In this document: in pieces, positions 24,550 through 33,019 of the stretch
Layout: each line of letters begins with the position of its first letter
Numbering within the stretch: the stretch's first letter is position 1
NCBI GenBank assembly: GCA_027623325.1
Contig: JAQBXY010000002.1
Location: forward strand, 124,001-188,000
Direction of reading: 5' to 3'
Source of the DNA: Gemmatimonadota bacterium
Lineage (GTDB): Bacteria > Gemmatimonadota > Gemmatimonadetes > Longimicrobiales > Gaopeijiaceae
DNA: 64,000 bases
Translations under genes and position numbers: made by a program
The notes under the pieces: generated by a model
The model's database searches: none
What the model saw: only the letters and a program-made list of their open reading frames with translations
Told to the model about the DNA's origin: nothing

Positions 24550-25809
24550 ATGCCCCGCAAGGAAGGACCGAAGATCTCGCGTCGCGCTTGGATCACCACC
24601 ACGTCGGGCGTCATCGCAGCAGGGCTCGTGCGATCCCAGTCGGATGCGATCAAGCTGGTGGCCCAAGAGGTCCCGGCGGCCGATCCGACCAAGGTTCCAG
24701 GGCGGCTCGTCTCCGAACTCGGTCGAAGGGCGTCCGCCGAGCAGCCCAAGCGCCTGCTCCGAGCGCAGGAGCTGTCGTCTTCCTCACGGACGCCCCTGGC
24801 CGATCTGATGGGTACGATCACGCCATCGGATCTTCACTTCGAGCGTCATCACGGGGGCATACCCGACATCAAGTTCGAGGACCACGAACTCCTGGTTCAC
24901 GGCATGGTCGATCGGCCAATGGTCTTCAAGATGTCCGATCTGATGCGGTATCCTCAGGTTTCGAAGGTCTATTTCCTGGAGTGCTCCGGGAACGGCGGCG
25001 GAGTGTACAGCCAGACACGGATGCCGACCGAGGTCACGGTCCAGGCGATGGACGGACTCCTGAGCACGAGCGAGTGGACCGGTGTTCCGGTCTCCACGAT
25101 CCTGCGGGAGGTCGGAGTTCGACGGGGCGCGAGTTGGATCCTGGCCGAAGGTGGCGACGCAGCGGTGTTGTCGCGCAGCGTGCCGCTCGACAAGGTGATG
25201 GATGACTCCCTGCTAGCATACGGCCAGAACGGAGAGCGGATTCGGCCGGAGCAGGGGTATCCCGTTCGCCTGTTCCTCCCCGGATACGAGGGCAACGCCA
25301 ACGTGAAGTGGCTCCGCCGGATCGAGGTCACGGATCGTCCAACGCACACGCGCGAAGAGACGTCGAAGTACACCGATCCGCTCGGCGACGGCACCATCCG
25401 GCAGTTCAGTCTGATGATGGATGCGAAGTCGGTCATCACCTTTCCATCGTACCCCTACGTCCTCCCCGAGCGCGGATGGTGGGAGATCCAAGGGCTCGCC
25501 TGGTCGGGTCGCGGTCGCATCTCGAAGGTCGAGGTCAGTACGGACGCGGGTCGGAGTTGGGTCGAAGCGGCTTTGCAGGGTCCGGTGTTGCCGAAGTCGA
25601 CGGTCCGCTTCCGGCACCTGTTCGAGTGGCGGGGTCGCGAGACGATCATCTTGAGCCGTGCTACGGACGAAACGGGCTACGTCCAACCGACCGTTCAGCA
25701 GCTGTGGGAGGCTCGCGGACCCGCGACGTCCTACCACCAGAACCACCAGCGTGCATGGAAGATCGCAGCGGGCGGCGAGGTCACCTTCGGTCTGGGGGAC
25801 ATGGTATGA
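24550..25809 (+). CDS. SoxC/sulfite-oxidase-family molybdopterin enzyme, Tat-exported
   Basis: A 419-residue member of the sulfite oxidase family. The N terminus ISRRAWITTTSGVIAAGL is a twin-arginine signal. The molybdenum-coordinating cysteine is C145 in FLECSGNGGG. Other family landmarks are VDRPMVFKMSDLMRYP, SEWTGVPVSTIL, GYPVRLFLPGYEGNANVKWLRRIEV and the C-terminal dimerisation domain (GLAWSGRGRISKVEVSTDAGRSW). It is closest in style to SoxC of the sulfane dehydrogenase SoxCD, or to SorA sulfite dehydrogenase. ATG 24550 is fixed by GGAGG upstream and the Tat motif. It overlaps the cytochrome gene by four bases, so the two form a complex-type pair. Confidence 0.85.
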   Translation: MPRKEGPKISRRAWITTTSGVIAAGLVRSQSDAIKLVAQEVPAADPTKVPGRLVSELGRRASAEQPKRLLRAQELSSSSRTPLADLMGTITPSDLHFERHHGGIPDIKFEDHELLVHGMVDRPMVFKMSDLMRYPQVSKVYFLECSGNGGGVYSQTRMPTEVTVQAMDGLLSTSEWTGVPVSTILREVGVRRGASWILAEGGDAAVLSRSVPLDKVMDDSLLAYGQNGERIRPEQGYPVRLFLPGYEGNANVKWLRRIEVTDRPTHTREETSKYTDPLGDGTIRQFSLMMDAKSVITFPSYPYVLPERGWWEIQGLAWSGRGRISKVEVSTDAGRSWVEAALQGPVLPKSTVRFRHLFEWRGRETIILSRATDETGYVQPTVQQLWEARGPATSYHQNHQRAWKIAAGGEVTFGLGDMV

Positions 25810-26450
25810 GGCCGGTCGATCGATCGAATCGCGGTTCTGCGCTCGTGGTAGTGGCGGCTCTCGCTGCACTGCTGTCCGCGTGCGACCCCTCTCCGGGGGC
25901 GTTCAGCGGCGCGGCCCGAGCGACGGAGGGTGGTGCGGGATCCGGGAGTGCCGAAGGCCTGCCTGCTCATGCGCCCGCCCGCTTCGCATTCGGCGCGGAG
26001 GCGTCTGATGCGCGTGTCGCGATGTGGGATATCGACGTACGACCCGACGGTGACGGCTTGCCGCAGGGGAGCGGGTCGGTTCAGCAGGGCCGCGACGTGT
26101 ACATGGTTCACTGCATCGCGTGTCACGGCCCGACCGGAACCGAGGGTCCAAACGACCGATTGGTGGACAATTCACCCTGGGATGCGTATCCGACGAGTCG
26201 CGCGATCGGCAACTACTGGCCTTACGCGACTACGCTATACGACTACATCCGCAAGGCGATGCCGCAGCTGACCCCGGGCGTTCTGAACGCCGACCAGGTG
26301 TACGGGGTGATCGCGTACATCCTCTACCTGAATGAGATCGTGCCCGAGGATGCGGTCATGAGCGCCCAGACGTTGCCCGCCGTCGTCATGCCGATGCGCG
26401 ATCGTTTCGTCGACGACGATCGGACCGGAGGGCCCGGCCCGGTTCGCTAA
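25806..26450 (+). CDS. SoxD-like monoheme cytochrome c lipoprotein
   Basis: A 214-residue lipoprotein: signal with lipobox L-S-A-C26, a low-complexity linker, then one c-type heme site, C103-I-A-C106-H107 in YMVHCIACHGPTG. The C-terminal pattern (DYIRKAMPQLTPGVLNADQVYGVIAYILYLNEIVPED) is the usual SoxD/cytochrome c class I ending with axial methionine near KAMP. It should take electrons from the molybdoenzyme encoded just upstream (ATGA overlap) and pass them to the respiratory chain. Confidence 0.85.
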   Translation: MRPVDRSNRGSALVVVAALAALLSACDPSPGAFSGAARATEGGAGSGSAEGLPAHAPARFAFGAEASDARVAMWDIDVRPDGDGLPQGSGSVQQGRDVYMVHCIACHGPTGTEGPNDRLVDNSPWDAYPTSRAIGNYWPYATTLYDYIRKAMPQLTPGVLNADQVYGVIAYILYLNEIVPEDAVMSAQTLPAVVMPMRDRFVDDDRTGGPGPVR

Positions 26451-27644
26451 TTAGGGCTGGCCTCGCGGACCAACGAGAGCGGCCAGATCGGTCGACAGCT
26501 GGTTGGACATATATCTCAAGAGCGCCTGGGCGGCCTGGGCCTGATTCACGTTCGTGAGCTCGATCGCGAACGCAGCCTCTGGGGCGCCGGCCAGGTCGCG
26601 GATCGCCGTGAGCATGATCGGCTGACCGGCTCCGAGCTTCTGGACGTGCTGGGCGCTGAGGGGAACGGTCCCCTCCAGGGGGCGACCGGTGCTCGCCGTT
26701 CCCGACCACACCACATCCGGAGCATCGGGCTCACCGAAGTGGAGGATGTAACGTGCTTCCCCATCGAGCGCGGTGGGGAGCGAGGCGCGAACACCCAGCG
26801 CGGGCACGAAGACCAGGTCGGGGTGTGCGAACTTCAGGCCGAGCGCGTCACTGGTGGCCTGGTAGCGCTGTATTTCCTCGGGAGTGAGATCGGCGCGATC
26901 TCGCAGGAGCGGCGAGAACGCCACGGTCAGGACCACATTCCCGATGCGTGCGTAGCCCAGCGTGCGTGCCCCGTCCAGCTGACCGGCCGCGCCTGCGCGA
27001 AGGGCGGACGGAGCGGTCCACGGGCGCAGCTCCTGAACCTCCCAAAGGTTCTCAACCGATTCCACGAAGCGGTACCGCGAACTGTCGCTCGGCGCAGCGG
27101 CTGCCTCCTCGCAGACCCGACCCGGTCCCGACTGGCAAGCAGCCAGCACGGCCGGGCGAATGAGGATCGCACCGTCACACGGTCCGGATTGGGTGGGGAG
27201 GTCCTGATTCGCCGACAGGTGCGCGTCTGCCTGTGTCTGAATCTCCGTGATCGCCGCCGCCATCGCGGCCTTCACGGCGGACCGGGCTAAGGCGCGCTCT
27301 GCCGTGATGGCCGGATCCTGCTCCGTGACGAATCGGCGGGCCAGCTCGGCGTCCGCGAGGAACCACTCACGGACCCGCGCCTCGAGCGGATCCGAGACGT
27401 CCAGGGCACCGACCGCGTTCTGATCTTCGAGAGCGATCGCGTCATTGATGGATATCAGGCGACGGGATCGAGTGGCGAGTGGGGCAAGAAGGTCGTCGAG
27501 CGCATCCACGCGAATGAGAAGCGGTACGCACGTGGCGGAACGCGCCAGCTCAACCGCGGAAAGACCCGTCGGTGGGAGGTCTGTCTGCGCCGAGATTCCA
27601 GGGCAGATCGTGAACAGGGCGATTCCAAATAGAGCGTACCGCAC
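26451..27644 (-). CDS. exported hypothetical protein
   Basis: A 397-residue protein of unknown family. A signal peptide (MRYALFGIALFTICPGIS, then AQTD) is obtained from GTG 27644; longer in-frame starts up to 27743 place the signal internally. The N-terminal ~130 residues are alanine-rich helices (coiled-coil-like), and the rest alternates helices and strands (NVVLTVAFSPLLRDRADLT; ARYILHFGEPDAPDVVW). Three cysteines in the first 200 residues could form a disulfide. The stop abuts that of the convergent SoxD-like gene. Confidence 0.6.
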   Translation of the reverse strand: MRYALFGIALFTICPGISAQTDLPPTGLSAVELARSATCVPLLIRVDALDDLLAPLATRSRRLISINDAIALEDQNAVGALDVSDPLEARVREWFLADAELARRFVTEQDPAITAERALARSAVKAAMAAAITEIQTQADAHLSANQDLPTQSGPCDGAILIRPAVLAACQSGPGRVCEEAAAAPSDSSRYRFVESVENLWEVQELRPWTAPSALRAGAAGQLDGARTLGYARIGNVVLTVAFSPLLRDRADLTPEEIQRYQATSDALGLKFAHPDLVFVPALGVRASLPTALDGEARYILHFGEPDAPDVVWSGTASTGRPLEGTVPLSAQHVQKLGAGQPIMLTAIRDLAGAPEAAFAIELTNVNQAQAAQALLRYMSNQLSTDLAALVGPRGQP

Positions 27645-27722
27645 TCGACGGCTCCGATGATGTGTGTTGATGGGGCGGAAGATGGTACCTAGGATGACAC
27701 AAGGTGTTTCCCCCTCGACCGC

Positions 27723-27749
27723 AACCTTTTGACGCCAGATCACGTCAGA
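27723..27749 (+). promoter_or_regulatory. possible ECF-sigma promoter
   Basis: AACCTT at 27723-27728 is followed after 15 bases by GTCAGA at 27744-27749, matching the AAC-CTT / GTC pattern used by RpoE-like ECF sigma factors. It is correctly oriented 33 bases upstream of the ATG of the repeat protein gene. Only pattern-based. Confidence 0.4.
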
Positions 27750-27781
27750 AAGAGAGTACAGTCGAATCCAGGGAGGAACCG

Positions 27782-28501
27782 ATGAATCAGTTCGGAACGG
27801 ACGTCATGGCGATGGCGGTGATCGTGGGGGGATTTGCGGTGGGGGGGGCGTCGACGCTTCTGTTTTCGGACACACCCGAGCGTGCCGTGTACGAATGCAC
27901 TACGACGGTGCGTAGTCAGCCCCGTGTCGTGGTGGCGATGGGTTCGGGTTCGAACTCCTTCGTCGTCGCCCCGACCGTTCGGGTCCACACGTCGGACGAC
28001 TGTGCCATGGCGGCGGAGCTTGGCGAAGCCCAGCAGGAGCGTGTCGAGCGAGTGGCCGAGATGGCGCGGGCGCGGGCGGATCGAGCTGTCGGGCGGGTGG
28101 AGCGTGCCCGGGAACGTGGAGAGCGGGCTCAAGAGCGAGCGGCCCGCGTGCGGGACCGACACTCCGAGCGGGCCCAGGAGATGCACTTCGAGTTCGACGA
28201 GGGTGATTTCGACTTCGATTTCGATTTCGACTTCGACTTCGACGGGATGGAGATCGACTTGGAAGGCCTTGAGCTACAGCTCGAGGGACTCGAGGGATTA
28301 CAAGGCCTTCGGGGTCTCGAGGGACTTAGGGGACTCCAGGGTCTCGAAGGACTCGCGGCACTCAAGGCGCTCGAAGGGATGGAGTGGCGTTTGACCGGCC
28401 TCGAGGGGGATGTCGGCGTTGAGGTCGAGCGTCGGATCGAAGAGGAGATGCGCCGAGTCGAGGAGCGACTCTCTCAGCTAAACCGGCCCATCGGCAGATA
28501 G
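27782..28501 (+). CDS. membrane-anchored low-complexity FD- and GL-repeat protein
   Basis: A 239-residue protein in four parts: an N-terminal hydrophobic helix (residues ~7-29), a small domain with two cysteines (YECTTTV, DDCAMA), a long charged Arg/Glu coiled coil (~80-135), and low-complexity repeats. First comes an acidic run of alternating F-D (residues ~141-155), then leucine-glycine repeats of the type G-L-E/Q-G-L (~160-205), ending in another coiled coil. AGGAGG lies upstream of the ATG. Likely an envelope protein of the sort found in ECF-sigma stress regulons; function unknown. Confidence 0.65.
   Translation: MNQFGTDVMAMAVIVGGFAVGGASTLLFSDTPERAVYECTTTVRSQPRVVVAMGSGSNSFVVAPTVRVHTSDDCAMAAELGEAQQERVERVAEMARARADRAVGRVERARERGERAQERAARVRDRHSERAQEMHFEFDEGDFDFDFDFDFDFDGMEIDLEGLELQLEGLEGLQGLRGLEGLRGLQGLEGLAALKALEGMEWRLTGLEGDVGVEVERRIEEEMRRVEERLSQLNRPIGR
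28202..28245 (+). repeat. hexanucleotide-type TTCGA(C/T) repeat encoding (FD)n
   Basis: About seven tandem units of TTCGA(T/C) encode the alternating Phe-Asp run in the repeat protein. Tandem runs like this expand and contract easily, so copy number may differ between strains. Confidence 0.8.
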
Positions 28502-28536
28502 TCGAGGGGCCCCTCACAGGGGCAAGAGCGCGACGA

Positions 28537-28576
28537 AGGGGTCGAGCGGCAGTCGCCGCCCGACCCCTCTTTTCTT
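28537..28576. terminator. terminator between convergent genes
   Basis: Stem AGGGGTCG (28537-28544) with CGACCCCT (28561-28568) and an inner GCGGC/GCCGC stem, followed by CTTTTCTT on the plus strand. It separates the repeat protein gene from the convergent permease gene. Confidence 0.65.
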
Positions 28577-28599
28577 GCCATGTCGCGCCGGGTCAACGC

Positions 28600-31089
28600 C
28601 TACTCGAATCGCAGGGCGACCACCGGATCGACCGATGCCGCGCGCCGGGCGGGGAGCCAGCTTGCGAGCAGGGCGATGAACGTCAGCGCAACGGCCACGA
28701 CCGCGAAGGTCGGGATATCGATGGGCTCCACCCCATAGAGCAGGGACGCCATCATACGGGTAACGCCTGAGGCCGCCAGAAGCCCGATGACGACTCCGGC
28801 CCCAGCGAGTGCACTGGCCTGCTTCAGGACCATCCGACCGACATCTGCCCGCTCCGCTCCCAAGGCCATGCGTACCCCGATCTCTCGCGTGCGTTGGGCG
28901 ACGACGTAGGAGATCACGCCATAGATCCCCACGCCGCCCAGAAAGAGGGCGACCCCTGCAGCGATAGCGAGCACCACCAGCGTGAACGAGGTTCGAGCCA
29001 TCGAGTCGTCGACGAAGTCAGCGAGCGTTGCGACCCGGGCGAGTGGGAGATTCGGATTCACGGCCCACACCGCCTCGCGAGCCGCGGGGAGGAGGCTGTT
29101 CGGATCTCCTGCCATGACTCGAACTGCGTAGGCCATGGAGCGCGGTGTGTAGAGGTCGCCACCCCACCAGTCCGTCACGACCTGCGGCCAATAGACGACG
29201 GTCACCGGGTCTTGGCTGGTGCCGTCGTCGTGCACGTTGCCCACGACACCGATGATCTCTCGCCATGACGATGGGGCGCCGGCGGCGGTGAATAGGGCGA
29301 TTCGCTTGCCGATCGCATCCAGCGGCGTGTCCCAATACTCACGCGCGAAGCTTTCGGTCACGACCGCGACGGTGGCCCGGTCATCGACGTCTCCCCACGT
29401 GATGGCGCGCCCGGCCAGAAGTGGGTTGCCCATGGTCTCGAAGTAGCCTTCTCCGACGTACTTGAGCCGCCGAATGGGCGGGATCTGTCCGCCTTCGGTC
29501 GGGAATTCCTCAACATTCACCGCGTCGTTGGAATCCCAGCCGTCCATCGTCACGGATGAAGACATCGCGGCCGCGGCGACTCCGGGTACCGCCTGGATCC
29601 GCTGTTGGATATCCCGATGCATGAGGGCGACCTGATCGGATTCAGCGACCTGCGCGGTGGGCACGGTTACACGGAACGTCAGTACCGACTCCGGGTCGGT
29701 GAAGCCGGGATCGACGCTGCGCAGAGCCTGGAAGCTTCGGACCATCAGGCCGGAGCCCGCGAGCAAGACCAGTGCGAGTGACATCTGCGCGACGACGAGG
29801 GCGTTCCGAGCCAGGTGGCGTTCCTTGCCCGCACTTCCCCCACGACCGCCCTCTTTCAGAGACGCCACGAGATTCGGCTTGCCGTAACGGAGGGCCGGAA
29901 ACAGCCCGAAGACGAGCCCCGACCCGAGGGACACGATTGCGGTAAAGGCGAGAGCTATCGGATCCAGCCCGATCTCGTTGAGTCGCGGTAGGGTCTCGGG
30001 TCCGAGGGTAGTCAGGATCCTCAGGCCGACGAACGCGAGCCCGAGCCCAGCGATACCCCCGGCCAACGCCAGGACGAGACTCTCGAGGAGGAGCTGGCCA
30101 GTCAGCTTCCCCCGACTGGCGCCGAGCGCCGTGCGCACGGCGATCTCTCGCTGCCTGGACTCCGCGCGTACGATGAAAAGGTTGGCAACGTTGGCACAGG
30201 CGATGAGGAGCACGATGCCGACCGTTCCCAGAAGCACCCACAGAACCGAGCCGATGTCGCCCACCACGTCCTCCTTGAGTGGGCGGACGAGCGCCCCGAA
30301 TTGGGCCTCGCGAAGCATATCAAGCGTCAGACCACCCGGGAATCTCTCGATCGCGATGGGCACCATGCGCTCGACATCCGAATTCGCCATTGCGACGGTC
30401 GCATCGGGCAGTAGTCGTCCGATCGCCTGATAGCTGAAGTTGCCCATGATGATTTCGGCGGGATCGAACTGAAAAGGCAGGTACACGGCCGGATCCGATC
30501 GAAGAAAACGATATCCCTCGGGCATGACGCCGATGATCTCTCGGCTGACGCCGTTGACCTGGAGCGTACGACCGAGCACCTGGGGGTCTCCGCCGAAATG
30601 GTCCATCCAGTAGGCGTGCCCCAGCACCACCGTGGAGCTCCCGTCGGCCGAGTCCTCCTCGGGCGAGAAGGATCGGCCCAGGATCGGTACCACACCGAGC
30701 ATGGGGATCGTCTGGTGGGTCACCGACACGGAAGCGACCTGCTCGGGCTCGCCGAGCCCGGTGATCGAAACGGCTCCGTCGTCCCACATGCCTACTGAAG
30801 CGAAGGTCCGGCTCTCGGAGACGTAGGTGAAGTGCAGCGCCGGGCTCTGGTTTACTTCAGGAAAACCGAGCCCGGGGGCCGCGTGCCAGATTCCGACGAG
30901 AGATTCGGGGTTCTCGAAGGGCAGCGGCTTGAGCAACACCCCATTCACGACGCTGAAGATCGCGGCGTTGCTTCCGATGCCGACCGCCAGGGTCAGGACC
31001 GCCACGGTTGTGAACAGGGGTGCCCGCAGGAGTTTGCGGACGGCATGCCGAAGATCATTCGTGTAGGAATCCAAACTGCCCGCCCTCAC
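28600..31089 (-). CDS. FtsX/MacB-type ABC permease (duplicated orphan permease, ADOP-like)
   Basis: An 829-residue permease with two FtsX-like halves. The N-terminal cytoplasmic stretch DLRHAVRKLLRAPLFTTVAVL leads into TM1, then a MacB periplasmic core domain (~60-270); TM2-4 lie around 280-420, a second TM segment near 440 precedes another periplasmic domain, and three C-terminal helices end in PARRAASVDPVVALRFE, the classic family tail. No ATPase is encoded nearby, as usual for the ADOP group abundant in Acidobacteria and Gemmatimonadota. It may export lipoproteins, peptides or drugs with an unlinked ATPase. GTG 31089 fits the family N terminus. Confidence 0.85.
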   Translation of the reverse strand: MRAGSLDSYTNDLRHAVRKLLRAPLFTTVAVLTLAVGIGSNAAIFSVVNGVLLKPLPFENPESLVGIWHAAPGLGFPEVNQSPALHFTYVSESRTFASVGMWDDGAVSITGLGEPEQVASVSVTHQTIPMLGVVPILGRSFSPEEDSADGSSTVVLGHAYWMDHFGGDPQVLGRTLQVNGVSREIIGVMPEGYRFLRSDPAVYLPFQFDPAEIIMGNFSYQAIGRLLPDATVAMANSDVERMVPIAIERFPGGLTLDMLREAQFGALVRPLKEDVVGDIGSVLWVLLGTVGIVLLIACANVANLFIVRAESRQREIAVRTALGASRGKLTGQLLLESLVLALAGGIAGLGLAFVGLRILTTLGPETLPRLNEIGLDPIALAFTAIVSLGSGLVFGLFPALRYGKPNLVASLKEGGRGGSAGKERHLARNALVVAQMSLALVLLAGSGLMVRSFQALRSVDPGFTDPESVLTFRVTVPTAQVAESDQVALMHRDIQQRIQAVPGVAAAAMSSSVTMDGWDSNDAVNVEEFPTEGGQIPPIRRLKYVGEGYFETMGNPLLAGRAITWGDVDDRATVAVVTESFAREYWDTPLDAIGKRIALFTAAGAPSSWREIIGVVGNVHDDGTSQDPVTVVYWPQVVTDWWGGDLYTPRSMAYAVRVMAGDPNSLLPAAREAVWAVNPNLPLARVATLADFVDDSMARTSFTLVVLAIAAGVALFLGGVGIYGVISYVVAQRTREIGVRMALGAERADVGRMVLKQASALAGAGVVIGLLAASGVTRMMASLLYGVEPIDIPTFAVVAVALTFIALLASWLPARRAASVDPVVALRFE

Positions 31090-31167
31090 CCGATGGAAGT
31101 ACCCTGGAGCAGACCCTCGCTCACCTGTTGGGCCGTACGCGCTGTTACGGAGTTCGGTTTCGGGTCG

Positions 31168-32082
31168 CTACTCGAAGTGTTTTCGGTACGCGCGGTACGC
31201 GACGGCCGCCCGCTCGGGCATGAATTCGAAGATCGCCATTGGATCGGCTGCGAGGCGCTGCAGCAGACGAAGCGTGTGCTCGTACCCTACGAACTCCGCG
31301 GCGAGGTCACGCGTCAGGTCATGAACGTTGCGGTCCTGGTACACCGTGGGCGGCCCGTACACGAGCGTCGCCCCGTGCGCCTGCACGTAGTAGGCGGTCC
31401 AGATGTCGATGAAGCGACCTACGAAGGGAAAGAGGAAGTATTCACCGAGCCAGTCGGGGCTGACGAAGGTGTTCTGGGAGTTGAACGGACCGAAGGTGTT
31501 CGAGGCGATGGGAAAGGGCGCCGGGTCGAAGGTGACGTCAGGCATGAACTGCATGCGACAGATCGCGTCGATATCGGGGTCACCGTTCCAGAAGTCTGCC
31601 TGGACATCGGGCTTGATGATCTTCCGGGTCGGCGTGCCGAAGTCGCGCTGCGCCAGTAGCTGGGGTGGGTAGCCCCGATGCCAGAGATGCGCGTGCTCTG
31701 TAACGGCGACGGGATCGAATGCCTCGAGCTCGGTTTCGTAATAGGCGACCTCGACCTCGCGCCCCACGTGGACATTCTGACCCCAGCTCTCGAGCGGGAT
31801 GTTGTCGTCATCCACGACCGCGACGATTTCGGCTCCCATGTCTCGCGCCCACAGGAAGCCATAGTTGCGCCGTTCGACACAGTTCCAGCCGAGCGCCTCG
31901 GAGAGGGCCGGGTCGTACTTCTCCTGCTCCTCGGGCGTCACGTAGATGGCGCCGTCGATGTGGAAGTCCGACGGGGTCTTCTTGTCGCCGATCACGACGA
32001 GCTCCCAATTCGGCATTGCGCCGAACTTCCTGAGCGCTTCCGTGGGGGCGTTGATGGTGGTGGTTACGATGACTCGTGACAT
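31168..32082 (-). CDS. STELLO-like glycosyltransferase-family protein
   Basis: A 304-residue cytoplasmic protein. It opens MSRVIVTTTINAPTEALRKF, then NWELVVIGDKKTP, and has VAVVDDDNIPLESWG, a D-D-D nucleotide-sugar/metal site. FGTPTRKIIKPDVQADFWNGDPDIDAICRM and NTFGPFNSQNTFVSPDW fit the STELLO/DUF288 family found in plants, protists and some bacteria. The plant members act in cellulose synthase trafficking; bacterial function is unknown. ATG 32082 is chosen since upstream in-frame sequence is just the hairpin repeat array. It forms a pair with the GT2 gene upstream. Confidence 0.75.
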   Translation of the reverse strand: MSRVIVTTTINAPTEALRKFGAMPNWELVVIGDKKTPSDFHIDGAIYVTPEEQEKYDPALSEALGWNCVERRNYGFLWARDMGAEIVAVVDDDNIPLESWGQNVHVGREVEVAYYETELEAFDPVAVTEHAHLWHRGYPPQLLAQRDFGTPTRKIIKPDVQADFWNGDPDIDAICRMQFMPDVTFDPAPFPIASNTFGPFNSQNTFVSPDWLGEYFLFPFVGRFIDIWTAYYVQAHGATLVYGPPTVYQDRNVHDLTRDLAAEFVGYEHTLRLLQRLAADPMAIFEFMPERAAVAYRAYRKHFE

Positions 32083-32104
32083 GACTTCCCGTGCTCGTGT
32101 GGAG

Positions 32105-32164
32105 GCGGCGCAGGCCGCAACAATGCGGCGCAAGCCGCAATAATGCGGCGCAAGCCGCAATAAT
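32105..32164. repeat. three tandem 20-bp units, each a hairpin
   Basis: Three copies of GCGGCGCAAGCCGCAATAAT (the first with two substitutions) run head to tail. Each can fold as TGCGGC/GCCGCA with a GCAA loop on the plus strand or TTGC on the minus strand. The array fills the gap between two minus-strand glycosyltransferase genes; its last base touches the GT2 stop codon. Confidence 0.85.
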
Positions 32165-32898
32165 CAGGTGTGCTTCCCGAGGATCGCGTCGCGACTCATG
32201 AAGCGAGTTCGCAGGCCCGGTCGGAAGTATTCGAAGTTTCGCATGAACGGGTTCACCGACTCTCCCTCCACGCGCGCGGTCCAGGACGTGGGGACCTCGA
32301 CCGCCTTCACTCCGAGCCGGAGCGGTTTCACAATCGTCTCCAGCACGAAGGGGTGGCGGAGTTCCTCCCACTGGATGGTCTTCGTGAGATGCGTCGGCAA
32401 GATGCGATAGCCGAAGGTCATATCCGACAGATCGGTCCAGTACAGGACAGCGAAGATCCTTTGGAAGAGCCAGTTGGCGATGAGCTTCACTGGGTTGTAA
32501 CCCTTGAAGCCTCCGCCAAGCCAACGGGATGCGGTGATCACCGCTTCCGGGTGAGCCTTCGCTGCGGCCACCAGCACCGGAGCGTCTTCGGGTCGGGTCT
32601 CGAGGTCGCTCGCCATGAGGATGGTGTGGCTGCCGGTCGACACCTCGAAGGCCTTGCGAACCGCACCGCCGAAGTAGGGCAGATCCTGCCAATGGATGCT
32701 CACCAGGTGCGGGTATGCGGCGACCGCGGCCTCAGCGTGCTTCATCGCATCCGACGTCGACCGCTCGCATACGATGATGAGAATCTGGGCGAGGTCCGGC
32801 TCAAGGTCCCTGATGAGGCAGTCGATCGTGTGCGTGAGCGACGTCGTCTCACCGAGAGTCGGAAGCACGACCGACAGCGACTGGAATGTTTCGCTCAA
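32164..32898 (-). CDS. GT2-family glycosyltransferase
   Basis: A 244-residue GT-A fold transferase: LSVVLPTLGETTSLTHTID is the nucleotide-binding opening, QILIIVCERS and YFGGAVRKAFEVSTGSHTILMASDLETRPEDAP contain the D-x-E metal site, and DMTFGYRILP is the dolichyl-phosphate-mannose-synthase-like acceptor loop. There is no C-terminal membrane domain. The start is uncertain: TTG 32898 begins the domain but has no clear ribosome site; upstream codons run into the divergent transporter gene. It likely makes a lipid-linked or surface glycan with its neighbour. Confidence 0.75.
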   Translation of the reverse strand: MSETFQSLSVVLPTLGETTSLTHTIDCLIRDLEPDLAQILIIVCERSTSDAMKHAEAAVAAYPHLVSIHWQDLPYFGGAVRKAFEVSTGSHTILMASDLETRPEDAPVLVAAAKAHPEAVITASRWLGGGFKGYNPVKLIANWLFQRIFAVLYWTDLSDMTFGYRILPTHLTKTIQWEELRHPFVLETIVKPLRLGVKAVEVPTSWTARVEGESVNPFMRNFEYFRPGLRTRFMSRDAILGKHT

Positions 32899-33019
32899 GA
32901 GGGTCGGGTCGAGGTGGGTCGAGGTCCGGAGGCCAACTTCACCTAAGCTTGACCCGACCTCCCGTTTTGTCGAGCGTCCGGCCTCTTTCGAGTGCGGGTG
33001 CCCGAGGCCGCCCCACGCT

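Noticed and set aside
32105-32164. CRISPR-like repeat array
   Set aside because: The 20-bp units are directly adjacent with no spacers and no cas genes are present.
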